Assembly (NCBI RefSeq): GCF_029963765.1 | Contig: NZ_JALBYU010000036.1 | Span: forward strand, 1-38,532 | Reading direction: 5' to 3' | Origin: Pseudomonas sp. UYIF39 | GTDB lineage: Bacteria > Pseudomonadota > Gammaproteobacteria > Pseudomonadales > Pseudomonadaceae | DNA: 38,532 nucleotides | Shown here: positions 1-10,536 of the stretch, one piece after another | Numbering within the stretch: the stretch's first letter is position 1 | Layout: each line of letters starts with the position of its first letter | Position numbers and translations under genes: made by a program | The notes under the pieces: model-generated | Told to the model about the DNA's origin: nothing | The model's database searches: none | The model's input: only the letters and a program-made list of their open reading frames with translations

Positions 1-54
1 CTACGGCGCCAACTCAAGCTTTGCACTCTATTCAGCGTTGAGTTCTGGTGCCTG

Positions 55-79
55 CTGTGGGAGCGAGCTTGCTCGCGAT
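55..79. repeat. Single REP element (short-arm type)
   Basis: A lone copy of the short REP core (TGTGGGAGCGAGC, then TTGCTCGCGATG) lies 16 bases beyond the stop codon of the chemoreceptor gene. It can fold on itself through GCGAGC/GCTCGC. No inverted partner is visible to its left within the window, so this is a REP singlet or half of a REPIN. Confidence 0.8.
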
Positions 80-95
80 GGGGCCGGATCAGACA

Positions 96-1985
96 CTAGA
101 TTCGGAAACTGCCTACCAACTGCTTCAACCGCGCCGACTGCTGCTCAAGATCGGCACACGCCCGCAACGTCGACTGCAGGTTTTCCACACCTTCCTGATT
201 CAGTGTGTTGATCTCGGTAATGTCGACGTTGATCGACTCCACCACCGCCGTCTGTTCCTCGGTCGCCGTGGCCACCGACTGGTTCATCCCGTCAATCTCG
301 CCGATACGCAACGTCACGCTGTTCAAACGCTCGCCGGCCAGGTTGGCGATTTCGACGCTGTCCTGACTGTGGCGCTGGCTGTCGCTCATGGTACTGACGG
401 ATTCGCGAGCGCCGATTTGCAGCTCCTCGATCATGGTCTGTACCTGTTGCGCCGATTCCTGAGTGCGGTGCGCCAGGTTGCGCACTTCATCGGCCACCAC
501 GGCAAAACCACGTCCGGCTTCACCGGCGCGCGCCGCTTCGATGGCCGCGTTGAGCGCCAGCAGGTTGGTTTGCTGGGAAATGCTGGTGATCACTTCGAGA
601 ATCTGCCCGATGTTCACGGTTTTGCTGTTCAGCGATTCGATGTTGGTGCTCGAGGCGCTGAGCATGCTCGACAGCTGATTCATCGCGACAATGCTGCGGT
701 CCACCACTTGCTGACCATCTTCGGCCAGGCTGCGGGCATCGCTGGCTTGACTCGAAGCTTGTGCGGCGTTGCGGGCGATTTCGTGAGCGGCGGCGCCGAG
801 CTGGTTGATCGCTGCAGCCACGCTGCTGGTGCGCGAAGCCTGTTGGTCGGAGTTGAACATCGAGGAGTTCGAGGCGGCCACGACACGCAGAGCCACATCG
901 TTGACTTGCCCGGTGGCCGACGACACTTCGCGGATCGAACCGTGAATGCGTTCCACGAAGCGGTTGAACGCGGTACCGAGGACACCGAATTCATCGTTGT
1001 TCACGATGGTCAGGCGTTTGGTCAGGTCGCCTTCGCCGTCGGCGATGTCTGCCATGGCGCGGGTCATGACATGCAGCGGCTGGATCAGGATGCGGATCAG
1101 CATGCCGAGCAGGGCGATGATGATGGCTACGGCAATGACCGTCGCAATGACCGCCGAGGCGCGGAATTCGCTGAGCGTGGAGAAGGCTTTTTCCTTATCC
1201 ACCGACAGCCCGATGTACCAGTTGACTGAGGACAGCCCTTTGATCGGTGTAAAGGTCACGATGCGAGTCTTGCCATTGACGTCTACTTCACTGAAGTCGC
1301 TGCTGATGCGCGGGGTGTTTTTCGGGTACGCCTCGCTCAGGGACTTCATCACCAGCGCTTTGTCCGGGTGGACCAGGATTTTGCCGTCGGCGCTGACCAG
1401 GAACGCATAGCCCATGCCATCGAAGTCCAGTGCGTTAAGGCTGTCGGTAATCACCTGCAAGCTCAAGTCGCCACCCACCACGCCGATGTTTTGACCGTTC
1501 TTGAGTACGCTATTGACGATGGAAATCACCAACTGGCCAGAAGCCAGGTCGATGTAGGGTTCGGTCAGGGCAGAACCGCTGGTGCTTTGCGCGCTCTTGT
1601 ACCAAGGGCGGGCGCGAGGGTCATAACCGTCGGGCATCTTGCTATCCGGGCGGATGATGAAGGTGCCATCTTTGTTGCCCAGGTAGGCGCCCATAAAGGT
1701 CGACGACACGGCCTTCTGTTCCAGCAGGTTGGAGACATTGGCTATATCTGCGTTCAACGCAACGGTTTGCGACAGGTTTTCGATCAGCAGGCTACGGCCG
1801 GCCAGCCAGGTTTGAATGTTTTTCGCGGTGACGCTGCCCATTTCCTGCAAGTAGTTGTCCAGATCGCGGCGTATCGCATTGCGCTGCAAATAGTCGTTGT
1901 ACAGCGTGAACGAGGCGAAGGCGGCAATGACGATGAGGGCGGCGGCAAGCAGGATTTTATGGCTGAAGCGCAGATTTTTGTTCAT
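96..1985 (-). CDS. Methyl-accepting chemotaxis protein, PctA-type amino-acid chemoreceptor (dCache-HAMP-MCP)
   Basis: Transmembrane chemoreceptor that passes ligand binding in the periplasm to CheA/CheW in the cytoplasm. The 629 residues equal the length I recall for P. aeruginosa PctA. TM1 spans about 8-30. A dCache sensor domain (about 35-270) carries the full amino-acid-binding motif: Y121, R126, W128, Y129, Y144, D146 and D173 (GYDPRARPWY, TEPYIDL, GGDLS). TM2 is about 275-300, then HAMP, then a long coiled-coil signalling domain whose tip reads NLLALNAAIEAARAGE and GFAVVADEVRNLA. The motif strongly predicts L-amino-acid ligands; which ones cannot be read from sequence. The gene stands alone and is divergent from the HerA-like ATPase gene. 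A weak GAG precedes the ATG. A Pct/Cta-family name is likely but the exact paralogue is uncertain. Confidence 0.95.
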   Translation of the reverse strand: MNKNLRFSHKILLAAALIVIAAFASFTLYNDYLQRNAIRRDLDNYLQEMGSVTAKNIQTWLAGRSLLIENLSQTVALNADIANVSNLLEQKAVSSTFMGAYLGNKDGTFIIRPDSKMPDGYDPRARPWYKSAQSTSGSALTEPYIDLASGQLVISIVNSVLKNGQNIGVVGGDLSLQVITDSLNALDFDGMGYAFLVSADGKILVHPDKALVMKSLSEAYPKNTPRISSDFSEVDVNGKTRIVTFTPIKGLSSVNWYIGLSVDKEKAFSTLSEFRASAVIATVIAVAIIIALLGMLIRILIQPLHVMTRAMADIADGEGDLTKRLTIVNNDEFGVLGTAFNRFVERIHGSIREVSSATGQVNDVALRVVAASNSSMFNSDQQASRTSSVAAAINQLGAAAHEIARNAAQASSQASDARSLAEDGQQVVDRSIVAMNQLSSMLSASSTNIESLNSKTVNIGQILEVITSISQQTNLLALNAAIEAARAGEAGRGFAVVADEVRNLAHRTQESAQQVQTMIEELQIGARESVSTMSDSQRHSQDSVEIANLAGERLNSVTLRIGEIDGMNQSVATATEEQTAVVESINVDITEINTLNQEGVENLQSTLRACADLEQQSARLKQLVGSFRI

Positions 1986-2162
1986 GGCTCGGGGGGTCCG
2001 CTAAGGTCTTATTGTTCGGGGCGCGTTGCTGTTAATGCGCGCAAAATGAGTGCGCAACGGAGCGAGTCGGTAATTCCTGCTCTCCATAGGGGAATGTCGG
2101 ACCTTGCTTTCAATTGGGTCTCTCGCTTATTCCTATCGGCCGTGAAGGATCAAAGATTAACC

Positions 2163-3662
2163 ATGGGTGACAAAATGCCTGACTCATTACAACTCGTTAT
2201 CGGTGCCGATCTCGCCGGGCAGCCCATTGCCCAGGCCATGCGTCTGGCGAACCGTCATGGTTTGGTCGCTGGAGCTACCGGGACGGGCAAAACCGTCACC
2301 TTGCAACGGATGGCCGAAGCATTCAGCGATGCCGGCGTGGCGGTGTTCGCCGCAGATATCAAGGGCGACCTGTGTGGGCTGGGCGCCGCCGGCAACCCTC
2401 AAGGCAAAATCGCCGAGCGGATTGCCGGGATGCCTTGGCTGAACCATAAGCCTCAAGCGTATCCGGTGACCCTGTGGGACATTCACGGTCAGTCCGGTCA
2501 TCCGTTGCGCACAACCTTGAGTGAAATGGGGCCGTTATTGATTGGCAGCCTGCTGGAGCTGACCGACAGTCAGCAGTCGGCGCTGTACGCCGCGTTCAAG
2601 GTGGCGGACCGTGAAGGGCTGTTGCTGCTGGACCTCAAGGACCTGAAGGCACTGCTCAATCATTTGCGTGACAACCCCGAATTGCTCGGTGACGACGCCG
2701 CGCTGCTGACCACCGGTTCCAGTCAGGCGCTGTTGCGGCGTCTGGCGACCCTGGAACAGCAGGGCGCCGAAGCGCTGTTCGGTGAGCCGGCGCTGCAACT
2801 CGAAGACATTCTGCGGCCGACCGCCGAGGGCCGCGGGCGCATTCACCTGCTCGATGCCAGCCGTCTGGTGCACGAAGCGCCGAAGGTCTACGCAACGTTC
2901 CTATTGTGGCTGCTGGCCGAACTGTTCGAGCAACTGCCAGAGCGCGGTGATTCGGACAAACCGCTGCTGGCGTTGTTTTTCGACGAAGCGCATTTATTGT
3001 TCGCCGGTACGCCAAAGGCTTTGCAGGAACGTCTTGAGCAAGTGGTGCGGTTGATTCGCTCGAAAGGTGTTGGCGTGTATTTCGTCACGCAATCGCCGGG
3101 CGACTTGCCGGATGATGTGCTGGCTCAGCTCGGTCTGCGCATTCAGCATGGCTTGCGCGCGTTCACCGCCAAGGAGCAGAAATCCCTGCGAGCGGTGGCC
3201 GAAGGCTTCCGGCCGAACCCGGCGTTCGATGCCTTGTCGGTGCTGACCGAGCTTGGGATTGGCGAGGCGCTGGTCGGCACGTTGCAGGACAAGGGCACGC
3301 CGGAGATGGTCCAGCGGGTTTTGGTGGCACCGCCGCAATCGCGGATCGGGCCGTTGAGCGAGACTGAACGCACAGTGCTGATCTCGGGGTCGCCATTCAA
3401 GGGGCGGTATGACAAACCCGTTGATCGTGAATCGGCTTATGAAGTGTTGATGGGGCGCAAAGGGTTGGCGCCAGAGCCTGAGGCTGTTCCGGGAAAACCG
3501 GCAGCCGAAGAGCCAAGCTTCACCGACAAGGCCGGGGAATTCCTCGGCACCGCGGCGGGGCAGGCACTGAAATCAGCGATGCGCCAGGCGGCCAATCAAT
3601 TGGGCCGACAGTTGGTACGCGGCTTGATGGGCTCGTTGCTCGGTGGCAGCAAGCGACGCTGA
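2163..3662 (+). CDS. HerA-like P-loop ATPase, DUF853 / YjgR family
   Basis: Predicted 499-residue RecA-fold ATPase; E. coli YjgR has about 500. The Walker A motif GATGTGKT is at residues 37-44. A Walker B-like LLALFFDEAHLLF lies in the second half, followed by a sensor-like segment (GVYFVTQSPGDLPDDV) and an arginine-rich C-terminus. This is the organisation of HerA/FtsK-like translocase ATPases. No HerA partner nuclease (NurA) or Sir2 gene is adjacent, so it is probably a housekeeping orphan of unknown substrate rather than a defence gene. I chose the ATG at 2163 because family similarity begins there; the frame stays open upstream only as antisense of the chemoreceptor gene. A second in-frame ATG at 2175 is possible. 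Function beyond ATP hydrolysis is not established. Confidence 0.9.
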   Translation: MGDKMPDSLQLVIGADLAGQPIAQAMRLANRHGLVAGATGTGKTVTLQRMAEAFSDAGVAVFAADIKGDLCGLGAAGNPQGKIAERIAGMPWLNHKPQAYPVTLWDIHGQSGHPLRTTLSEMGPLLIGSLLELTDSQQSALYAAFKVADREGLLLLDLKDLKALLNHLRDNPELLGDDAALLTTGSSQALLRRLATLEQQGAEALFGEPALQLEDILRPTAEGRGRIHLLDASRLVHEAPKVYATFLLWLLAELFEQLPERGDSDKPLLALFFDEAHLLFAGTPKALQERLEQVVRLIRSKGVGVYFVTQSPGDLPDDVLAQLGLRIQHGLRAFTAKEQKSLRAVAEGFRPNPAFDALSVLTELGIGEALVGTLQDKGTPEMVQRVLVAPPQSRIGPLSETERTVLISGSPFKGRYDKPVDRESAYEVLMGRKGLAPEPEAVPGKPAAEEPSFTDKAGEFLGTAAGQALKSAMRQAANQLGRQLVRGLMGSLLGGSKRR

Positions 3663-3686
3663 GTAAATCTTAAGCGGGCACAGTCA

Positions 3687-3778
3687 ATGTGGGAGCGAGC
3701 TTGCTCGCGATGGCGGCGTATCAGTCAATATATACGTTGAATTTCAGACCGCTTTCGCGAGCAAGCTCGCTCCCACAT
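3687..3778. repeat. REPIN, short-arm type
   Basis: Two 24-nt arms (3687-3710 and 3755-3778) are perfect reverse complements around a 44-nt centre. The core is GTGGGAGCGAGC then TTGCTCGCGA. It sits between the convergent ends of the HerA-like gene and dciA, where the RNA hairpin could act as a bidirectional transcription barrier. Its centre (GCGTATCAGTC ... GTTGAAT ... ACCGC) recurs in the element at 14764-14867. Confidence 0.9.
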
Positions 3779-3788
3779 GGGTTCTATG

Positions 3789-4244
3789 TCATGCCTTGGG
3801 TTTGGCGTGAGCCGCAAGGCGTTCGAGCGCGGCCCGCAGATTCGGATCGCTGATCCCGTCGGCTGTGGCCTGAATGGTCGCGCCTGCATCAGTCGACAAG
3901 CTGATGGTATGGCCAACCGCCCCTTGCTGAACCGTGGGCGGCTGAACCTTGAACAGAATCCGCGTCAGGCTGGCGAATTCGTCGAACATCTGTAATTGCC
4001 GTTGCAGACGCTTTTGCTGATAACGCAAGCGGGTTGCCCAATGACCGTCGGTCACTATCAGCAACAAACTGCCTTCGCGCCACGACGCCACATGGCAATG
4101 CTCGCGGGCGGCGGGCTGCAATTGGCTTTCCAGCAGACGTTGTAAATGACCCAGGCGTTGAGCGTGGCCGAAGATGGCTTTCAGCGGTTTGGCTTCGCGA
4201 AGCAGGACGGCGGGTGCTCTGGCCGTAAGAGGGCGAAATGCCAT
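3789..4244 (-). CDS. dciA: DciA, DUF721-family replicative helicase loader
   Basis: A 151-residue protein with the DUF721/DciA fold: basic and KH-like, about residues 12-110, including LLLIVTDGHWATRLRYQQ and a Lys/Arg/Gln-rich helix (QQKRLQRQLQM). DciA is the ancestral bacterial loader/operator of DnaB helicase and replaces DnaC in most bacteria, including pseudomonads. The C-terminal tail is Ala-rich and less conserved. The start at MAFRPL was chosen because the family begins there; the longer in-frame extension upstream looks non-coding. It is divergent from secA, the same neighbourhood as P. aeruginosa PA4405/PA4403 (from memory), although lpxC is not present here. Ribosome-binding site: a weak AGG about 10 bases upstream. 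Confidence 0.88.
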   Translation of the reverse strand: MAFRPLTARAPAVLLREAKPLKAIFGHAQRLGHLQRLLESQLQPAAREHCHVASWREGSLLLIVTDGHWATRLRYQQKRLQRQLQMFDEFASLTRILFKVQPPTVQQGAVGHTISLSTDAGATIQATADGISDPNLRAALERLAAHAKPKA

Positions 4245-4551
4245 GATCAGACACCTGAAGTAACAGAGCCGCCATGGTAGCAGAAAGCACCGGATGCACC
4301 CGAGCCATTGCTTTGCGAGCGCTTTACCCATTAAATCAACAAGTAACTTCTGCCGTGAATGGCTTGAAGTTCAGCAAAAAGCCCTTATTTTAAGTGAGCC
4401 TCGTCACAGCGCTGTGCCGGCATCGTGGAATAACGCCACTTTCCTCACCATCGTTTCCGGGTAGAATGCTCGTTCGCATGCGGCCATGAGGGCTGCTCGG
4501 GCGACTCACGGGGCCGCCCTCCATCCCTTTAGTGTGGAAGATCCTGCCGAT
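4245..4551. other. Divergent dciA/secA intergenic region
   Basis: No gene is seen. The region holds a perfect 12-bp palindrome CACAGCGCTGTG (4405-4416), a candidate secA promoter (4440-4467), and a leader that can pair GCGGCC (4480-4485) with GGCCGC (4512-4517) just before the secA start. I see no SecM-like arrest peptide upstream of secA. Confidence 0.6.
4440..4467 (+). promoter_or_regulatory. Candidate sigma-70 promoter of secA
   Basis: A -10-like TAGAAT at 4462-4467 is preceded by a poor -35 (TTTCCT, 4440-4445) at 16-bp spacing. The -10 would place the start about 75-80 bases before the secA ATG. The weak -35 makes this only a candidate. Confidence 0.35.
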
Positions 4552-7287
<2,736 letters not shown>

Positions 7288-7314
7288 AACCCGTTTCATA
7301 CGCTGAAATACCCG

Positions 7315-7347
7315 CGCCGCGACCGGCTTATGCCGTTGCGGCGTTTT
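7315..7347 (+). terminator. Rho-independent terminator after secA
   Basis: An interrupted GC-rich hairpin (CGCCGC..CCGGC, loop TTAT, GCCG..GCGGCG) is followed by TTTT. It lies 28 bases after the secA stop. The stem has a small internal bulge and the T-run is short, so termination may be partial. Confidence 0.55.
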
Positions 7348-7396
7348 GCCATTTAAACCACCGTTCTTGCTGAAAGCGGTGCTGACATCATTTATT

Positions 7397-7403
7397 AAGG
7401 AGC
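7397..7403 (+). promoter_or_regulatory. Ribosome-binding site of argJ
   Basis: AAGGAG lies seven to eight bases before the ATG at 7410, a near-perfect Shine-Dalgarno sequence that fixes the argJ start. Confidence 0.8.
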
Positions 7404-7409
7404 GCATTC

Positions 7410-8627
7410 ATGGCTGTTGGTCTTGGTCCTTTGCCAACGTTGCACCCGGTTGCCGGTTTTGAACTCGGTATCGCCTCGGCTGGCATCAAGCGCCCGGGGC
7501 GCAAGGATGTCGTGGTCATGCGCTGTGCCGAAGGTTCCACGGTCGCTGGCGTGTTCACTCTGAACGCTTTTTGCGCCGCTCCCGTGATCCTGGCCAAGCA
7601 GCGTGTGCAAGGTCCGGTGCGTTACCTGTTGACCAATACCGGCAATGCCAACGCCGGCACTGGCGAACCAGGCCTTGCCGCCGCCGAGCGCACGTGCGCC
7701 AAGCTGGCTGAGTTGACCGGCGTCGACGCCAGCCTGGTGCTGCCGTACTCCACCGGTGTCATCGGCGAGCCGCTGCCGGTCGAGAAAATCGAAGGGGCCC
7801 TGCAAGCCGCCCTCGACGACCTGTCGGTCAACAACTGGGAAGCGGCCGCCACCGGCATCATGACCACCGACACCCTGCCAAAAGGTGCCAGCCGCCAGTT
7901 CCAGCATGACGGTGTGACCATAACCGTTACCGGTATCAGCAAAGGCGCGGGCATGATCCGCCCGAACATGGCGACCATGCTCGGCTACATCGCCACCGAC
8001 GCCAAAGTTTCCCGCGACGTGCTGCAAAACCTGCTGCTGGACGGTGCCAACAAGTCGTTCAACCGCATCACCATCGACGGCGACACCTCGACCAACGACT
8101 GCTGCATGCTGATCGCCACCGGTCAGGCAGCACTACCGGAAATCACCCGCGCCGAAGGCGAGTTGTTCGCCAAGTTGAAACAGGCCGTGTTCGAAGTGTG
8201 CATGGACGTGGCTCAGGCCATCGTTCGTGACGGCGAAGGCGCGACCAAGTTTGTGACCGTTGAAGTCAACGGCGGCGGCAATCACCAGGAATGCCTAGAT
8301 GTCGGTTACACCGTGGCTCACTCTCCGCTGATCAAGACTGCACTGTTCGCCTCCGACCCGAACTGGGGCCGCATTCTGGCCGCCGTGGGCCGTGCCGGCG
8401 TACCGAGCCTGGACGTGAGCAAGATCGACGTGTTCCTCGGTGATGTCTGTATCGCCAGCCGTGGCGCTCGCGCATCGACCTACACCGAAGCCCAGGGCGC
8501 GGCCGTGATGCAGCAGGAAGAAATCACGATCCGTATCGAACTGGGTCGCGGCGATTGCAGCGAAACCATCTGGACCACCGACCTGTCCCACGAATACGTG
8601 AAGATCAACGCCGAATACCGCACGTAA
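7410..8627 (+). CDS. argJ: Bifunctional ornithine acetyltransferase / N-acetylglutamate synthase ArgJ
   Basis: Enzyme of the cyclic arginine pathway. It moves acetyl from N-acetylornithine to glutamate and may also make N-acetylglutamate from acetyl-CoA. The 405 residues are full length for the family. The precursor self-cleaves between Ala188 and Thr189 in the motif NMATMLGYIATDA; the new N-terminal Thr189 is the nucleophile. Also visible are the oxyanion-hole region (LPYSTGVIGE, 111-120) and substrate segments (KSFNRITIDGDTSTND, ASDPNWGRILAA). The protein ends ...KINAEYRT. It is preceded by a strong AAGGAG and lies 122 bp after secA with a hairpin between, so it is probably expressed from its own promoter or by readthrough. 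Whether it is mono- or bifunctional cannot be judged from sequence alone. Confidence 0.97.
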   Translation: MAVGLGPLPTLHPVAGFELGIASAGIKRPGRKDVVVMRCAEGSTVAGVFTLNAFCAAPVILAKQRVQGPVRYLLTNTGNANAGTGEPGLAAAERTCAKLAELTGVDASLVLPYSTGVIGEPLPVEKIEGALQAALDDLSVNNWEAAATGIMTTDTLPKGASRQFQHDGVTITVTGISKGAGMIRPNMATMLGYIATDAKVSRDVLQNLLLDGANKSFNRITIDGDTSTNDCCMLIATGQAALPEITRAEGELFAKLKQAVFEVCMDVAQAIVRDGEGATKFVTVEVNGGGNHQECLDVGYTVAHSPLIKTALFASDPNWGRILAAVGRAGVPSLDVSKIDVFLGDVCIASRGARASTYTEAQGAAVMQQEEITIRIELGRGDCSETIWTTDLSHEYVKINAEYRT

Positions 8628-8651
8628 TTACGTTTAGACCGTGTCGCTGCA

Positions 8652-8755
8652 ATCGCGAGCAAGTCGAATCGTCGCACCGTCGCTCCCACATTAGATTTGT
8701 GTACACCTCAAGCCAATGTGGGAGCGACGGTGCGACGATTCGACTTGCTCGCGAT
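8652..8755. repeat. REPIN, long-arm type
   Basis: Two 41-nt arms (8652-8692 and 8715-8755) are perfect reverse complements around a 22-nt centre. Compared with the short type, each arm keeps the GCGAGCAAG and CGCTCCCACA ends but carries about 15 extra bases (TCGAATCGTCGCACCG). It lies between argJ and the downstream gst gene, both rightward, and could weaken readthrough or protect mRNA 3' ends. Confidence 0.9.
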
Positions 8756-8813
8756 GACGGTCTGTCAGTCACTGCATAGACTGGCTTGTTTCCTCCATCA
8801 AAAGGTCCCGAAC

Positions 8814-9446
8814 ATGAGCCTTCACCTGATCATCGGCGACAAACTGATTTCCTCCTGGTCCCTGCGCGGCGCGTTGGCCCTCGACCTGGCCGGCGTTCCT
8901 TACACGGAAGAACTGATCAAGTTGAACCAGCCGGATACGCGTGAGCGTCTGCTCAAGCACTCGCCGACCGCGAAAGTCCCGCTGTTGAAAACCGAACACG
9001 GCACCATTGCCGATTCCCTGGCGATTGCCGAGTATCTGGCAGAACAGTTCCCCGACGCCGGCCTCTGGCCCAAAGACATTGCCGCCCGCGCCCAGGCCCG
9101 TTCGGCCTGCGCGCAGATGCACAGCGGTTTCTTCGCGATGCGCGGCAACATGCCGTTCGACCTGAGCCACGACGCTGCGCTGTCGCCGGCACCGGCTGAC
9201 GTCCAGGCCGACATCGAGCGTATGTTGGCGTTGTGGGCTGAATGCCGCGCCGCCGCCACCGAAACTGGTCCGTTCCTGTTCGGCGGCGCGACCTTGGCCG
9301 ATGCCTTCTTCGCACCGATCGCCGTGCGCCTGCGCACCTATCAGGTGAGGTTGCCAGCAGCGGACGCGGCCTACGTCGAAACCATCTACCAATGGCCGGC
9401 CTTCAAGGCTTGGCAGAAGGCGGGTCTGGAGGAAGTAGAACGGTGA
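8814..9446 (+). CDS. Glutathione S-transferase family protein
   Basis: A 210-residue cytosolic GST-like protein. The N-terminal thioredoxin fold (about 3-80) has SSWSLRG at 13-19, with Ser residues in the usual catalytic position, then the cis-Pro/substrate loop AKVPLL and the glutathione gamma-Glu contact DSLAIAEYLAE. The all-helical C-terminal domain (about 90-205) is complete (GPFLFGGATLADAFFAPI is the typical N-capping region). It may detoxify electrophiles or reduce disulfides; the substrate is unknown. The ATG at 8814 follows AAAGGT and matches the family start. Its stop overlaps the GTG start of the next gene, implying coupled translation with the Nudix fusion. The same pair occurs in P. 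aeruginosa (PA4401/PA4400, from memory). Confidence 0.9.
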   Translation: MSLHLIIGDKLISSWSLRGALALDLAGVPYTEELIKLNQPDTRERLLKHSPTAKVPLLKTEHGTIADSLAIAEYLAEQFPDAGLWPKDIAARAQARSACAQMHSGFFAMRGNMPFDLSHDAALSPAPADVQADIERMLALWAECRAAATETGPFLFGGATLADAFFAPIAVRLRTYQVRLPAADAAYVETIYQWPAFKAWQKAGLEEVER

Positions 9447-10387
9447 AACGAGTCCACGTAGCTGCCGCTGTTATCCGTGATGGCAGTGGCAAGATCCTCA
9501 TTGCCCGCCGTGCCGACACCCAGCATCAGGGTGGCCTGTGGGAATTTCCCGGTGGCAAGGTCGAGGCCGACGAATCCGTCGAAACCGCCCTGGCTCGCGA
9601 GCTCCTTGAAGAGTTGGGTATCGTGGTCAATGCGGCTCGCCCGTTGATCAAGGTCCGGCACGATTACCCGGACAAGCAAGTGTTGCTGGACGTTTGGGAA
9701 GTGTCGGCCTTTACCGGCGAACCGCACGGCGCCGAAGGCCAGCCGTTGGAATGGGTCGCGCCCCGCGATCTGCTGAATTACGAGTTCCCTGCGGCCAACC
9801 AGCCGATTGTCGCGGCTGCGCGGTTACCCGCGCAGTATTTGATTACCCCGGAAGACCTGGAAACCCCGGTGTTGCTGCGCGGAATTCAAAAAGCCATTGC
9901 CGGCGGCATCAAACTGATCCAGTTGCGGGCACCCAACGGCTACGATCCGAAGTACCGCGATCTGGCGGTGGACGCGGCGGGACTGTGTGCTGGCAAGGCG
10001 CAGTTGATGATCAAGGGGCCGTTCGAGTGGCTGGGAGATTTCCCGTCCGCCGGTTGGCACATCACCTCCGCGCAGCTGCACAAATACGCGGCGGCTGGCC
10101 GCCCGTTACCGGCGTCGCGCTGGCTGGCGGCGTCCTGCCATAACGCTGAAGAGCTGGCGTTGGCCGAGCAGATGGGGGTGGATTTTGTGACTCTGTCACC
10201 GGTGCAGCCGACCCTGACCCATCCGGGTGCGCAACCGCTGGGTTGGGAGCAGGCTTCAGTGTTGATCGAAGGCTTCAGCAAACCGGTGTTCTTGCTTGGT
10301 GGTGTTGGCCCGGCGGATCTTCAGAAAGCCTGGGAAGCGGGCGCACAAGGTGCGGCGGGGATCCGGGCGTTTTGGCCTGAAGCATAA
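9443..10387 (+). CDS. mutT: MutT-type Nudix hydrolase fused to a TenI/ThiE-like domain
   Basis: A 314-residue two-domain protein. Residues 1-130 form a MutT-like Nudix domain with a perfect Nudix box at 38-60 (G-x5-E44-x7-RELLEELGI), which would hydrolyse 8-oxo-dGTP and so prevent A-to-C transversions. Residues about 138-310 resemble the thiamine-phosphate-synthase/TenI TIM barrel (QYLITPEDL, GIKLIQLRAP, DFVTLSPVQPT, PVFLLGGVGP). The fusion is common in pseudomonads, where the C-terminal role is unproven. The start is GTG at 9443, overlapping the gst stop (GTGA) with GGAGG about 11 bases upstream. Assignment as the true antimutator MutT rests on family position. The C-terminal half lacks the usual ThiE genetic context. 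Confidence 0.92.
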   Translation: MKRVHVAAAVIRDGSGKILIARRADTQHQGGLWEFPGGKVEADESVETALARELLEELGIVVNAARPLIKVRHDYPDKQVLLDVWEVSAFTGEPHGAEGQPLEWVAPRDLLNYEFPAANQPIVAAARLPAQYLITPEDLETPVLLRGIQKAIAGGIKLIQLRAPNGYDPKYRDLAVDAAGLCAGKAQLMIKGPFEWLGDFPSAGWHITSAQLHKYAAAGRPLPASRWLAASCHNAEELALAEQMGVDFVTLSPVQPTLTHPGAQPLGWEQASVLIEGFSKPVFLLGGVGPADLQKAWEAGAQGAAGIRAFWPEA

Positions 10388-10404
10388 CGCTGCGGCTGGC
10401 CCCT

Positions 10405-10515
10405 TCGCGAGCAAGTCGAATCGTCGCACCGCCGCTCCCACATTTGACCGAGTTCCTCCAGAAGGAACGCGATCGATTGTGGGAGCGGCGGTGCGACGAT
10501 TCGACTTGCTCGCGA
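10405..10515. repeat. REPIN, long-arm type, between convergent genes
   Basis: Two 38-nt perfect inverted arms (10405-10442 and 10478-10515). Relative to the element at 8652-8755, the inner stem reads CCGCCGC in one arm and GCGGCGG in the other instead of CCGTCGC/GCGACGG, a matched change. A further hairpin (GTTCCT/AGGAAC, 10452-10468) lies in the centre. It sits between mutT (+) and the adenosyltransferase gene (-), where it could stop transcription from both sides. Confidence 0.9.
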
Positions 10516-10536
10516 TGGCGTCCTGACAGGCGCCGA

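Noticed and set aside
3..41. Possible C-terminal tail of an upstream rightward gene (TAPTQALHSIQR then stop)
   Set aside because: Only 12 codons are visible at the window edge; nothing supports it as coding.
1368..2162. Open frame upstream of the HerA-like ATPase
   Set aside because: Antisense of the chemoreceptor; the ATPase homology starts at 2163.
2163..4244. HerA-like ATPase considered as part of a HerA-based anti-phage system
   Set aside because: It belongs to the widespread YjgR/DUF853 housekeeping family and has no adjacent nuclease, Sir2 or DUF4297 partner.
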